Shown piece after piece: positions 18,709 through 27,230 of a DNA stretch of 57,029 nt (positions are counted from its first letter, which is position 1; each line of letters starts with the position of its first letter). The position numbers were made by a program, and so were the translations under genes. This DNA comes from Oceanospirillum sediminis (lineage in GTDB: Bacteria; Pseudomonadota; Gammaproteobacteria; Pseudomonadales; Halomonadaceae): positions 1 through 57,029 of the forward strand of contig NZ_JACJFM010000031.1 of NCBI RefSeq assembly GCF_014164585.1, given 5' to 3'. Under the pieces are notes generated by a model. That model searched no databases and was not told the origin of the DNA. It saw nothing but the letters and a program-made list of their open reading frames with translations.

Positions 18709-18744
18709 AACAACAGAAGCAGCCCGAAAGCTGCTTCTGTTGTT
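18709..18744. terminator. Strong hairpin after the DAACS gene
   Basis: A perfect 15-bp stem (AACAACAGAAGCAGC, 18709-18723, with 18730-18744) and a 6-nt loop lie 21 bases after the DAACS stop, upstream of the chemoreceptor gene. No long T-run follows, so termination is likely but not certain. Confidence 0.7.
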
Positions 18745-18764
18745 CAGAGTGGGTGCTGCTGTGT

Positions 18765-20051
18765 TCAGCTCTGAACCATTTCAGGTTCAGATACAGGATC
18801 TTTGGCGTTATAAATGTCTTCGTTCAGTTCGTTCTCAGACTTACCAATCAGTACCGATACCATCAGATCACCGGATACGTTTACACAGGTACGGGCCATA
18901 TCCAGAATACGATCAATACCGGCTACGATAGCCAGGCCTTCCATTGGCAGGCCAACAGTGGTCAGTACCAGAGAGAGCATAATCAGACCGGCTCCAGGTA
19001 CACCAGCTGTACCTACAGAGGCCAGCGTCGCAGTGGCGATAATGGTCATGTAATCCGCCATACTCAGATCAATACCGAATGCCTGAGCGATGAACAGTGC
19101 GCAAACCCCCTGGTACAGTGCGGTGCCATCCATATTAATGGTTGCACCCAATGGCAGGACAAAACTGGCAGTGCCTTTCGAGACACCCAGATTTTCACGG
19201 GCACAACGAATACTGACTGGCAGGGTGCCAGAAGAGCTGGTAGAAGTGAACGCCATCATCTGAGCATTCACAATGCCTTTCAGGTACTGAACTGGCTTCA
19301 GGCCTGCAATAACCGAGATTGCACCGGAGTAAACAACCAGTACATGCAGAATGCAGCCAATATATACCGCTGCAATCACTTTAATCAGAGGCAGGAGTAC
19401 TTCCAGACCATATTTGCCTGCCACCCAGGCCATCAGGGCAAAGATGCCGTAAGGCGCAAACTTCATTACCAGTTCAGTCAGCTTGTACATGGCTTCAGCC
19501 AGGCTGTTGAACATTTTAACGGCAGGCTCGCCTTTCTCACCAATCAGGTTCAGAGCGATACCCAGGCCCAGAGCGAAGACAATAATCTGCAGGATTTTTC
19601 CGCCTGCCAGCGCTTCAATCGGGTTTTTAGGAATCAGGCCGATCAGAGTAGAAACCAGGCTGGGTGCTTCTTTGGCTGCAGCTGCAGCACCGGCATCCGG
19701 CTGCATATTCAGACCTGCTCCAGGCTCAAAGATAGTGCCCAGGCCCAGACCAATGCTGATTGCCACAGCCGTTGTAGCCAGATAGATCAAAATTGACTTG
19801 ATACCGATACGTCCCATCTTGGCAGTATCCTGCATAGAGGTCACGCCGACGACCAGCGAGCAGAAAACCAGAGGCACAATCAGCATCTTGATGGCATTAA
19901 TGAACAGGGTACCGATAGGCTTCAGCAGTTCTGCTTCAGGGCCCAGGAAGGCACCGACCAGAATACCTGCGATCATACCGATCAGAATTTTTTTCCACAG
20001 AGCCATCTGGCCCCATCCACCGCCACCGGTGGTCGCTGTCGCTACAGACAT
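18765..20051 (-). CDS. DAACS-family dicarboxylate/amino acid:cation symporter
   Basis: Inner-membrane sodium- or proton-coupled symporter of 428 residues. The serine-rich re-entrant loop (AFTSTSSSGTLPVSI), the NMDGTALYQG segment, the second re-entrant loop (ASVGTAGVPGAGLIM) and the C-terminal DRILDMARTCVNVSGD that positions the substrate are all conserved. Substrates in this family are glutamate, aspartate or C4-dicarboxylates. The Asp-Arg pair in the last segment (DRILDMART, then NVSGD) fits acidic amino acid or dicarboxylate carriers. A near-perfect sigma54 promoter lies about 120 bases upstream, which suggests control by an activator such as DctD or the NtrC-type regulator at 25747. Confidence 0.92.
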   Translation of the reverse strand: MSVATATTGGGGWGQMALWKKILIGMIAGILVGAFLGPEAELLKPIGTLFINAIKMLIVPLVFCSLVVGVTSMQDTAKMGRIGIKSILIYLATTAVAISIGLGLGTIFEPGAGLNMQPDAGAAAAAKEAPSLVSTLIGLIPKNPIEALAGGKILQIIVFALGLGIALNLIGEKGEPAVKMFNSLAEAMYKLTELVMKFAPYGIFALMAWVAGKYGLEVLLPLIKVIAAVYIGCILHVLVVYSGAISVIAGLKPVQYLKGIVNAQMMAFTSTSSSGTLPVSIRCARENLGVSKGTASFVLPLGATINMDGTALYQGVCALFIAQAFGIDLSMADYMTIIATATLASVGTAGVPGAGLIMLSLVLTTVGLPMEGLAIVAGIDRILDMARTCVNVSGDLMVSVLIGKSENELNEDIYNAKDPVSEPEMVQS

Positions 20052-20717
20052 ACGTTAACCTCTTGCTGGTTTTTTTCATTGTTGTCGGGAGGCTGGGACA
20101 GAAAGAGACAGAACTACAGTGATTCACTGAATCCGGAAACATTTAATACTGGCCCGCTGCACGGATACAGAGCAATGTCAGTGCCAGTTATTGTTTTTAG
20201 TTTAACTTGTTGAAATTAAAAGATTATTTATATTTTTATCTTAAGACCATAAAAGGGAAGGGGTATATCCATAGTTATAGCGCTATTCAGAGCCGTGCTG
20301 ACATAATCCGGCTGGCACTATGATATAGCTGGCTTTTAGTTCTCTTTCTGACCAGATAACTCTGGTTATAACTATTCCTGAGGTTATAGTGGTTTGCGCT
20401 ATGTTTTACTGATCTAATCTTTGAGGTTCAGGTATATGTAAAGGGAGAATGAGTAACTCTGCCGTATCCGCCCTGAAAGAACTGATATTCTGCGGCATAA
20501 AAAGCATTTTCTCAGATATCTGGTGGCGCCTTTTGACATAGACCCGGAAATATATCCATTCCATATAACTCAACCTATTCTTTTAAGGAATAGATTAAAT
20601 GCACTCTTTTCTCTGTTCACGATTCATTCTGAGCTGATAAAGTCCGTTCTGTCGCCTTTTTCAGAATATGGAGTCTGATCTGGGTATGTCATTTTCTCTG
20701 AATAAAGGGCAAGGGTA
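20052..20717. other. Regulatory gap between the DAACS and TauE/SafE genes
   Basis: This divergent intergenic stretch of 666 bases holds the sigma54 promoter (20171-20186). No other gene, RNA or clear inverted repeat was recognised. A TGGCAC at 20313 on the plus strand lacks a properly spaced GC element. The rest is A+T-rich and probably contains activator sites and the promoter of the gene at 20718. Confidence 0.6.
20171..20186 (-). promoter_or_regulatory. Sigma54 (-24/-12) promoter for the DAACS gene
   Basis: Minus-strand TGGCACTGACATTGCT fits the RpoN consensus TGGCACG-N4-TTGCA with exact GG-GC spacing and a complete TGGCAC and TTGC. The predicted start is near 20159, giving a leader of about 108 nt before ATG 20051. 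Confidence 0.82.
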
Positions 20718-21509
20718 ATGGAGCTGGATCTGTTTCTGATTGGTTTACTGATTCTGACTGGATTGGGAGCCGGTATGGTGGATGCTATTGCTGGTGGCGG
20801 CGGAATGATTACATTGCCGGTGCTGATGGCGACGGGAATGAGTCCGGTTGAAGCGCTGGCGACGAATAAATTACAGGGCAGCTTTGGTTCTTTCGGGGCT
20901 TCTTTATATTTTGTACGTCGTAAAATGGTCCGGCTCAGCGAAATGAAACTGCTAATCGCCTGTACCTTTGTTGGAGCGGTAGCCGGAACTGTGCTGGTGC
21001 AGATGATAGATACCAGTCTGCTGGCAACAATAATGCCATTACTGCTGGTTGTTGTGGCTCTGTATTTTATGTTTTCCCGTTCGATTAGTGATCAGGATAG
21101 CGAACGCCGTATCAGTGAAAATCTGTTTGCTTTTACTTTTGCTGCTGCTATCGGATTTTATGACGGTTTTTTCGGTCCGGGAACCGGTACTTTTTTTGCG
21201 CTGGCTTTTGTGATTATGGCCGGATTTAATCTGAAGAAAGCTACAGCACATACCAAAATTCTGAATTTTACTTCCAATATTGCCGCACTGATTTTCTTTG
21301 CAATTGGCGGAAATATTATCTGGCTGGCAGGCTTTCTGATGGCGATAGGGCAACTGGCCGGAGGACAGCTGGGTGCCCGTATGGTCGTCACAAAAGGTAC
21401 TCGTCTGATCCGGCCACTGGTTGTCGTCGTGACTCTGACCGTGTCGGCTAAATTATTCTGGCAGGAATATCAGAACGGTAGTTTTGAAGCGTTACTGTCG
21501 ATATTGTAA
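20718..21509 (+). CDS. TauE/SafE (TSUP) family permease
   Basis: Inner-membrane protein of 263 residues with about eight helices. The family signature is clear: GAGMVDAIAGGGGMITLPVL in the first repeat, ATNKLQGSFGSFGAS, and GFYDGFFGPGTGTFFALAF in the second repeat. TSUP members move sulfite, sulfonates, sulfoacetate or related anions, generally as exporters; the substrate is unknown here. An AAGGG ribosome site precedes the ATG. It reads as a single gene, divergent from the DAACS symporter, without a linked sulfonate pathway. Confidence 0.92.
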   Translation: MELDLFLIGLLILTGLGAGMVDAIAGGGGMITLPVLMATGMSPVEALATNKLQGSFGSFGASLYFVRRKMVRLSEMKLLIACTFVGAVAGTVLVQMIDTSLLATIMPLLLVVVALYFMFSRSISDQDSERRISENLFAFTFAAAIGFYDGFFGPGTGTFFALAFVIMAGFNLKKATAHTKILNFTSNIAALIFFAIGGNIIWLAGFLMAIGQLAGGQLGARMVVTKGTRLIRPLVVVVTLTVSAKLFWQEYQNGSFEALLSIL

Positions 21510-21758
21510 TAAAAAGCCGTTGTAAGTTGTTGAACAACTGTATGCAAACAATTCCAGTAAGCATCCGGGGCAGGCACTATTATTCTGATTTGCATGAAAA
21601 AAGATTGTTGCACCTGATGATGATTATACTATTTATATTAAAGAGTTAGAGTCATTATAATCGTTTATTATAAGTGGTAAAATAAATATTTCTTTTGCTG
21701 TTAGCATCACTCTGAGCTAAACCTGATAAAGCTACCAATAAATAACCGGGAGCTTTAT

Positions 21759-24062
21759 ATGAAAATTGCAACACGAATTATTCTTGCAATTGCATCTATT
21801 GCTATTGTTAGTCTGGTGTTATCAGGGATGATTCTGTTGTCTGAGTCTTCAGGGCTGAGCTCCGCTGCATTACAAAAAAAGGCCCAGGATAATCTGATTG
21901 CTATTCGGGAGATGAAAAAGCAGGATGTTGAACGCTATTTTGATACACTGTCCAGTCAGGTTGTCAGTATGGCGGCATCATCGGCGATTAAAGATTCTCT
22001 GTCGCAGCTCTCAGAAGCTTTTGAACAATACGAGTCTTCTTCCTTTCAATCTGATGCTTTGCGCCGTTATTACCGGGAGGCATTTAACGGGCAGTTCCGG
22101 GAACTGAATAATGGTCAGGATGGTAACCCTGATCAGCCCTTATCCCGATTGAGTGATACGGGGCGCCGTCTGCAACACTATTATATCGCCAGAAACAGCA
22201 ATCCTCTGGGTAACAAACATCTGTTGGATAAGGCGGATGATGGTTCTGTTTATAGTGAAATTCATGCGGTATATCACCCTCAGATTCGTCTGTTTCTGGA
22301 AAAATTTGAATACTATGATGTTTTTCTGATTGATACTGCCGGTAATATTGTTTATTCCGTATTTAAAGAGCTGGATTATGCCAGTAACCTGATCAGTGGG
22401 GCCTATGCACAGTCAGGTCTGGGTGAGGCATTCAGAGCCAGCCGTGATTTGCCTGAGGGGCAGTTCTACTTCGAGGACTTTGCACCTTATTATCCCTCCT
22501 ATATGGCACAGGCTTCTTTTATTGCAGCGCCGGTTTATAAGCAAGGGCGCAATATCGGTGTCATCGCTTTCCAGATGCCCATTGACCGGATCAATGGCAT
22601 CATGACCAATGAGCAGAGCTGGCAGACAACCGGGCTGGGAGAAACCGGTGAAATGTTTCTGGTTGGGCCTGATATGACTCTGAGAAGTCAATCCAGGGCT
22701 CTCACTGAACGCCCTGAAGCCTACCTGCAGCGTATGTCTGAAATGAATGTCAGCCAACAGAGTCTGGAACAGCTCAGGGCTAAAGGTTCCAGTATTAAGC
22801 TGCAACCCGCGTTTTTGGAGCAGGCCAGACGTGCGCTGAGCGGACAATCTGATTTTGGTGCTGCCAGCAATTATATGGGGCAGGATGCCTTTATCGCTTC
22901 TGTGCCGGTCAGAGTACTGGGGCAGCAGTGGGCTATGATCAGCCAGATTGATCAGGATGAAGTGTTTCTGGCAATCAATGAGCTGAAATATTCGTTGATG
23001 GTTACTGTATCTATGACAGCGGTTGCAGGTGCTGTCATCGCGATTGTACTGGCAATGGTTGTCGGACGAGGTATCAGTACGCCTGCTGTGAAAATCACTC
23101 ATGCGATCACCCGAATAAGTAAGAATAAAGACCTGACAATCCGGTTGAATGAGAACTGCAGCGGTGAAATCGGAGTTCTGAGCCGGTCGGTGAATACGAT
23201 GCTGTCCTCTTTTGCTGAGCTGATTCAGGATATAAACCAGACTGCCGTACAGGTACGGCACTCTTCCGACAGTATCGCTTCTGCTATGGATGGTATTGGT
23301 GACAGTGTCCATAATCAGACGTCGCAGACTGAGCTGGTGGCGTCTGCGGTCAGTGAAATGTCAGCAGCGTCCAATGAGGTTGCTGAAAATGCTGAAAGTA
23401 CTTCCGAATCCTCTCAGCAGGCTTATCAGGTTACGGCAAAAAGCTCAGAACAGGGTGATATTCTGGTTGAGAATATTCGGGCTTTGTCTGCTGGTATGTC
23501 TGGTGCCTCTGAATCCATGGCCCAGCTGAAATCTGAAAGTGATGCGATCAGTTCTGTACTGGATGTGATTCAGGACATTGCTGAACAGACCAATCTGCTG
23601 GCACTCAATGCTGCGATTGAAGCTGCCAGAGCCGGTGAGCAAGGCAGAGGTTTTGCGGTTGTGGCGGATGAAGTCCGACAGCTGGCACAGCGTTCCAGAG
23701 ATTCCGCCGATGATATCCGGGGAAAAATAGATTCTCTGCAGGCTGAAACGGTGGCAGTGGTCAGGAGTATGGATAGTGCCAATCAGCTGGTAGAGTCCAG
23801 TGTCAGCAGTTGTTCAGAAAATAATGAGCGTCTGGCCCAGATTCAACAGATGATGACAGATGTGGCGGATAGAAATGCTCAGATAGCGGCTGCGGTTTCT
23901 GAACAGACTTCTGTTTCAGAAGAGATTAATATGAATATCAGCAGTATTTCTGATGCTTCTGCCGAGATCAGAGATCAGGTCAGAGTAACATCAGATTCTG
24001 TTACTGAACTGCGTAACCAGACCAGCATTCTGAATGCAAAACTGAAAGCATTTAAGGTCTGA
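21759..24062 (+). CDS. Methyl-accepting chemotaxis protein with a large periplasmic sensor
   Basis: Inner-membrane chemoreceptor of 767 residues. The N-terminal helix (about 6-27) and a second helix (about 410-435) enclose a periplasmic region of some 380 residues, longer than a common four-helix bundle and probably a helical plus Cache-like sensor ([33 protein letters not shown]). A HAMP segment follows (about 436-490), then the signalling coiled coil with the conserved tip [20 protein letters not shown]. No C-terminal CheR-tether pentapeptide is seen. A gap of about 250 bases upstream holds no recognised feature. The ligand is unknown. Confidence 0.9.
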   Translation: MKIATRIILAIASIAIVSLVLSGMILLSESSGLSSAALQKKAQDNLIAIREMKKQDVERYFDTLSSQVVSMAASSAIKDSLSQLSEAFEQYESSSFQSDALRRYYREAFNGQFRELNNGQDGNPDQPLSRLSDTGRRLQHYYIARNSNPLGNKHLLDKADDGSVYSEIHAVYHPQIRLFLEKFEYYDVFLIDTAGNIVYSVFKELDYASNLISGAYAQSGLGEAFRASRDLPEGQFYFEDFAPYYPSYMAQASFIAAPVYKQGRNIGVIAFQMPIDRINGIMTNEQSWQTTGLGETGEMFLVGPDMTLRSQSRALTERPEAYLQRMSEMNVSQQSLEQLRAKGSSIKLQPAFLEQARRALSGQSDFGAASNYMGQDAFIASVPVRVLGQQWAMISQIDQDEVFLAINELKYSLMVTVSMTAVAGAVIAIVLAMVVGRGISTPAVKITHAITRISKNKDLTIRLNENCSGEIGVLSRSVNTMLSSFAELIQDINQTAVQVRHSSDSIASAMDGIGDSVHNQTSQTELVASAVSEMSAASNEVAENAESTSESSQQAYQVTAKSSEQGDILVENIRALSAGMSGASESMAQLKSESDAISSVLDVIQDIAEQTNLLALNAAIEAARAGEQGRGFAVVADEVRQLAQRSRDSADDIRGKIDSLQAETVAVVRSMDSANQLVESSVSSCSENNERLAQIQQMMTDVADRNAQIAAAVSEQTSVSEEINMNISSISDASAEIRDQVRVTSDSVTELRNQTSILNAKLKAFKV

Positions 24063-24082
24063 TTATTGCTCTGAAAGGAGAT

Positions 24083-24202
24083 ATGGCAATGGATAATCTG
24101 TTTTATCTGGTATATGCAAGCAACACTCCGGGGCTTAATGACTTTTTCGATAACCAGGGGTGTATCGCTGACTTAAATGAAGGCCGGGTTAAAAACTGTT
24201 AA
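24083..24202 (+). CDS. Possible 39-aa small protein
   Basis: Short frame starting 20 bases after the chemoreceptor stop, with a near-ideal GAAAGGAG ribosome site before ATG 24083. The predicted peptide begins MAMDNLFYLVYASNTPG and ends GRVKNC. The opening recalls the first strand of BLUF-type domains, but the rest is missing, so it could be a genuine small protein or the stub of a lost gene. It would be co-transcribed with the chemoreceptor. Coding status is unproven. Confidence 0.4.
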   Translation: MAMDNLFYLVYASNTPGLNDFFDNQGCIADLNEGRVKNC

Positions 24203-24255
24203 GTGGGTTCTCTGAAGGTCAATGGCGTCAGGATTGATCGCTTTTATTCTTCGAA

Positions 24256-24546
24256 TCAGGCGATTTCAATCCATGCCTGGCCGTGATGAGTGGTCAGGAA
24301 GTCTCTTGGAGCAGCATAAACATCAATACTGAATAGTTGTGCTGCTTCTGTCACCGCCAGATATTTTTCCTCTTTACCTTCCAGCTCGATACCATGAACC
24401 AGCTCGTACACGATAAAATCATCCGCTTCATAAGCAATCTGCTCAACACGATATTTACGACCATTGAAAACAATCGAAATAATAGTTTTCTTTGTTTCTT
24501 TGATCCAGTGGGTGTGCAGGTCGGAAAGATGTTGTGCCATTGCCAT
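24256..24546 (-). CDS. Small hypothetical protein (96 aa)
   Basis: I do not recognise this family. The product is a small acidic soluble protein, predicted mostly beta-strand (KTIISIVFNGRKYRVEQIAY, DDFIVYELVHGIELEGKEEK) with a helical start and no signal peptide. A frame from 24564 adds six residues; ATG 24546 is chosen for its AGGAG site at good spacing. It is monocistronic, converging with the chemoreceptor and its small downstream frame. Confidence 0.75.
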   Translation of the reverse strand: MAMAQHLSDLHTHWIKETKKTIISIVFNGRKYRVEQIAYEADDFIVYELVHGIELEGKEEKYLAVTEAAQLFSIDVYAAPRDFLTTHHGQAWIEIA

Positions 24547-24882
24547 ATTGCTCTCCTTATACAAAGCACCAGGCCATCAGATCTCCTTTGCTTTGTCAGG
24601 GGGTAAATCATGTTTTACTGATAAGGTTATATATTTGAGCAAAAGTATTGCGATATCCTTCAGCCAGTAACTGAAGCGTTTCGCATAGAAACTTTTACTC
24701 AGATGCCTGCTTATTATTTTCGGATCAATTTAAGAATTCTTTAGCCCGGAAGTTATTACCAACGATTACTCCGAGCGGTAGCAGAGTGGAGTGTTATCTT
24801 GTGTATCGCTTGTTTTTTTAGCTATGAACTGTCTGAAAGGCTTATTGCATAAGGATTTGAGCTATATATGCTTCAGGATATG
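24547..24882. other. Gap upstream of the 96-aa gene
   Basis: About 330 bases between the start of the small gene at 24256-24546 and the stop of the LysR gene at 24883. It must contain the promoter of the small gene; no RNA gene, obvious terminator or repeat was recognised. Confidence 0.5.
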
Positions 24883-25731
24883 TCATGAATCAGTCAAAGC
24901 AAAAAAATGCTGATGTAAAGAATTGTGTAACTTGTGTATACGTTCGCGTTGCAAGCTTCTGGCCCGACAGCAAAGACTGATAGGGCGACTCAGTTCTAAC
25001 GGAAAGTGGTGTATGGCCTGAGTCGGAATGTGCATGGCTCTGATCAGACCGACAGGTATCAGAGCAGGGGCAACGCCACTAAGCCCGAGCTGGGCTACCG
25101 CAAAGTAGGAATCCATCTGCATCATCACTTTATAGCCATTGGCCAGTAGTATGGGTTCCAGGTAGCGATTGGCCGGATTCTGAAGGTCAATGGTTAGTAA
25201 GTGAGCTGATTCAGAGTAAGTTGGGGGGCTGGGGTAAATCAGCACATAGCGTTCCTGATATAACTCTGTAATCTGTAAGTCCGTCATAGCAGGCAACTGA
25301 CCTGCGCAGATTCCCAGGGCTGCATCGCCTGCTCTGACTTTTTCCAGAATGACCGGGGTATGGTGAGTATGAAAGCTCAACCCCGGATCCTGTATAAGAT
25401 ATTGTGCAAGGAAAGGCCCCAGATAAGCAGCCAGTACTGTTTCTGAGCACGCCAGGTGCAGTGTGCTGTCATCTGTCATCTGCTGATGATCAAACAATAG
25501 CCCTTTAAGTGTCACCAGTTCAGGACCGGCTTCTGCTAAAAGCTCTTTAGCTTCTGGTGTGAGCTGGATATTACGGCCTCTGGGTTCTATCAGCTTTTTA
25601 CCCAAACGGGCTTCCAGGTTAGCAATACGTTTGCTGACGGCAGACTGACTGATATACAACCGACTGCCCACTTTACCCATAGTGCCTTCCTGGGCCAGCA
25701 CATACAGGGTTTCTAAGCCCTCAAGTAGCAC
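24883..25731 (-). CDS. LysR-family regulator in a two-component operon
   Basis: Cytoplasmic regulator of 282 residues. The N-terminal winged helix-turn-helix (LAQEGTMGKVGSRLYISQSA, VSKRIANLEARLGKKLI) is canonical. The effector domain (HLACSETVLAAYLGPFLAQY, GICAGQLPAMTDLQITELYQ) follows. It begins only 15 bases after the sigma54 response regulator gene and reads the same way, so it appears to be the third gene of an HK-RR-LysR operon. Most LysR genes are instead divergent from their targets, so its link with a two-component system is unusual. The target is not identified. Confidence 0.9.
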   Translation of the reverse strand: MLLEGLETLYVLAQEGTMGKVGSRLYISQSAVSKRIANLEARLGKKLIEPRGRNIQLTPEAKELLAEAGPELVTLKGLLFDHQQMTDDSTLHLACSETVLAAYLGPFLAQYLIQDPGLSFHTHHTPVILEKVRAGDAALGICAGQLPAMTDLQITELYQERYVLIYPSPPTYSESAHLLTIDLQNPANRYLEPILLANGYKVMMQMDSYFAVAQLGLSGVAPALIPVGLIRAMHIPTQAIHHFPLELSRPISLCCRARSLQRERIHKLHNSLHQHFFALTDS

Positions 25732-25746
25732 CAGATATTCTCCTGC

Positions 25747-27183
25747 TTATTGATCCGGTCGATTTTTCTTCAGCCGTTTGCTGAGCGCGGGTTGCGAGAT
25801 GCCCAGCAGGCGAGCCGCCATTGATTGATTATTGTCTGCCCGGCGAAGGGCTTCCTCAACCAGCAGGCTATCCATCATCGCCAGAGTTGGTAAAGGTTGC
25901 TCCGGATTAAACTGAACCGGCACCTCTTCACAGGCTGATACCGGTAGCTCCGCATCCTGTTCCAGCAGGTGGCGGAAGCTTTCCAGTGACAGCATATGTG
26001 ATCGATGGCGGCTAAGGGCATCAAATATCAGAGCCCTGAGCTCTCGGATATTACCCGGAAAATGGTAGTTGCTCAGTAATAATGGCAACTCAGCCGGATA
26101 TGATGGCACATTTTTCGACATCTCTTTTGCTGCCTGAGTGAGAAAGTGGTCGAGCAGCAATGGCAGATCTTCCTTTCTCTGACGTAATGCAGGCAGCATG
26201 ACCTGATGAATGCAGAGGCGATAATAGAGATCTCGCCGGAATCGACCATCCTGCTGATGTTGTTGCAGATTCTGGTGAGTGGCAACAATAATTCTGGCCT
26301 GGCTACGTTTAGGACGGTCACTGCCTAACGGGTAATATTCACCTTCCTGTAGCAGACGCAATAGTTTTACCTGAGAGGCCATGCTCAAATCGCCAATTTC
26401 ATCCAGAAACAGAGTGCCACCGGCGGCTTCTTCAATCAGGCCCGCACGGCTGCGATCTGCTCCGGTAAAGGCACCTCTCTGATGGCCAAACAGAGTATCA
26501 GCAAAGACATTATCATCAAGACCGGCAATATTGACGGTGACCAGAGGTCCGTTACGTCCACTGAGGTCATGAGCGGCTTTAGCGATCAGCTCTTTGCCTG
26601 TGCCGCTTTCTCCACAGATAAGAACCGGCTGATTGCTGTGAGCAATAGACTCCAGGTACTGAAAGATGGCTCGCATCTGAGGACTACGGGTCACTATGTC
26701 GTCGAAGACTCCGGGATGCTCCAGATGGTTGTGCATCATGCGCTGAGTCAGTGCCTGATTCTCCAGCCGGAGTTCCTGCATACGGATTGCTCGTCGTATT
26801 CCTTCGGTCAGTCGATCCTCTTCGGTTGTTTTTACAAAGTAATCAAATGCCCCCAGCTTCAGGCTTTCAACGGCAGATTCCACCTGATTCAGGCCGGAGA
26901 TAATAATAACGGCAATCTCAGGATGTTGCTCGGCAATCATCTGCAGTACCTGTTGTCCGGCGATGTGGGGCATTGTCAGATCAAGTAAGACCAGGCCGAT
27001 ATGATGCGTCTGTAGCAGTGAAATGACCTGACGGCTATCATCGCAACGGTACAGGTGGTTAATACCAGCGCGTTCCAGCGTAATACTCAGACTACGCAGG
27101 AAAGATGCTTCGTCATCGACCAGAAGTACGCCGAATTCCGGATATAGGGTCTGATTTATCATGATGTTCTTGTGATGGCTCAA
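25747..27183 (-). CDS. Sigma54-dependent response regulator (NtrC family)
   Basis: Cytoplasmic activator of 478 residues: receiver (about 15-135, LLVDDEASFLRSLS, acceptor Asp in LVLLDLTMPHIAG), AAA+ domain (about 165-400, Walker A GESGTGKELIAK, sigma54 loop GAFTGA intact, GGTLFLDEIGD) and a C-terminal Fis-type helix-turn-helix (QSMAARLLGISQPALSKRL). It follows its cognate sensor kinase by 47 bases and precedes a LysR gene by 15. Its target promoters are not identified by position; the sigma54 promoters at 4058 and 20171 are the only good ones seen, and dctD competes for them. Confidence 0.92.
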   Translation of the reverse strand: MSHHKNIMINQTLYPEFGVLLVDDEASFLRSLSITLERAGINHLYRCDDSRQVISLLQTHHIGLVLLDLTMPHIAGQQVLQMIAEQHPEIAVIIISGLNQVESAVESLKLGAFDYFVKTTEEDRLTEGIRRAIRMQELRLENQALTQRMMHNHLEHPGVFDDIVTRSPQMRAIFQYLESIAHSNQPVLICGESGTGKELIAKAAHDLSGRNGPLVTVNIAGLDDNVFADTLFGHQRGAFTGADRSRAGLIEEAAGGTLFLDEIGDLSMASQVKLLRLLQEGEYYPLGSDRPKRSQARIIVATHQNLQQHQQDGRFRRDLYYRLCIHQVMLPALRQRKEDLPLLLDHFLTQAAKEMSKNVPSYPAELPLLLSNYHFPGNIRELRALIFDALSRHRSHMLSLESFRHLLEQDAELPVSACEEVPVQFNPEQPLPTLAMMDSLLVEEALRRADNNQSMAARLLGISQPALSKRLKKNRPDQ

Positions 27184-27230
27184 ACGGTGCGGATAAATAG
27201 ATTAGTATACCTGAGCATTCTGTGCTGTAT

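Noticed and set aside
18609-19796. 395-codon open frame on the plus strand opposite the DAACS gene
   Set aside because: It is antisense to a well-conserved transporter, rich in Gln, Asn, Arg and Cys, has no domain and no ribosome site.
20313-20329. Second sigma54-like TGGCAC on the plus strand before the TauE/SafE gene
   Set aside because: GG and GC are 14 rather than 12 bases apart, and the TTGC element is absent.
22413-23312. 299-codon open frame antisense to the second chemoreceptor
   Set aside because: No recognisable domain; the opposite strand carries conserved chemoreceptor motifs.
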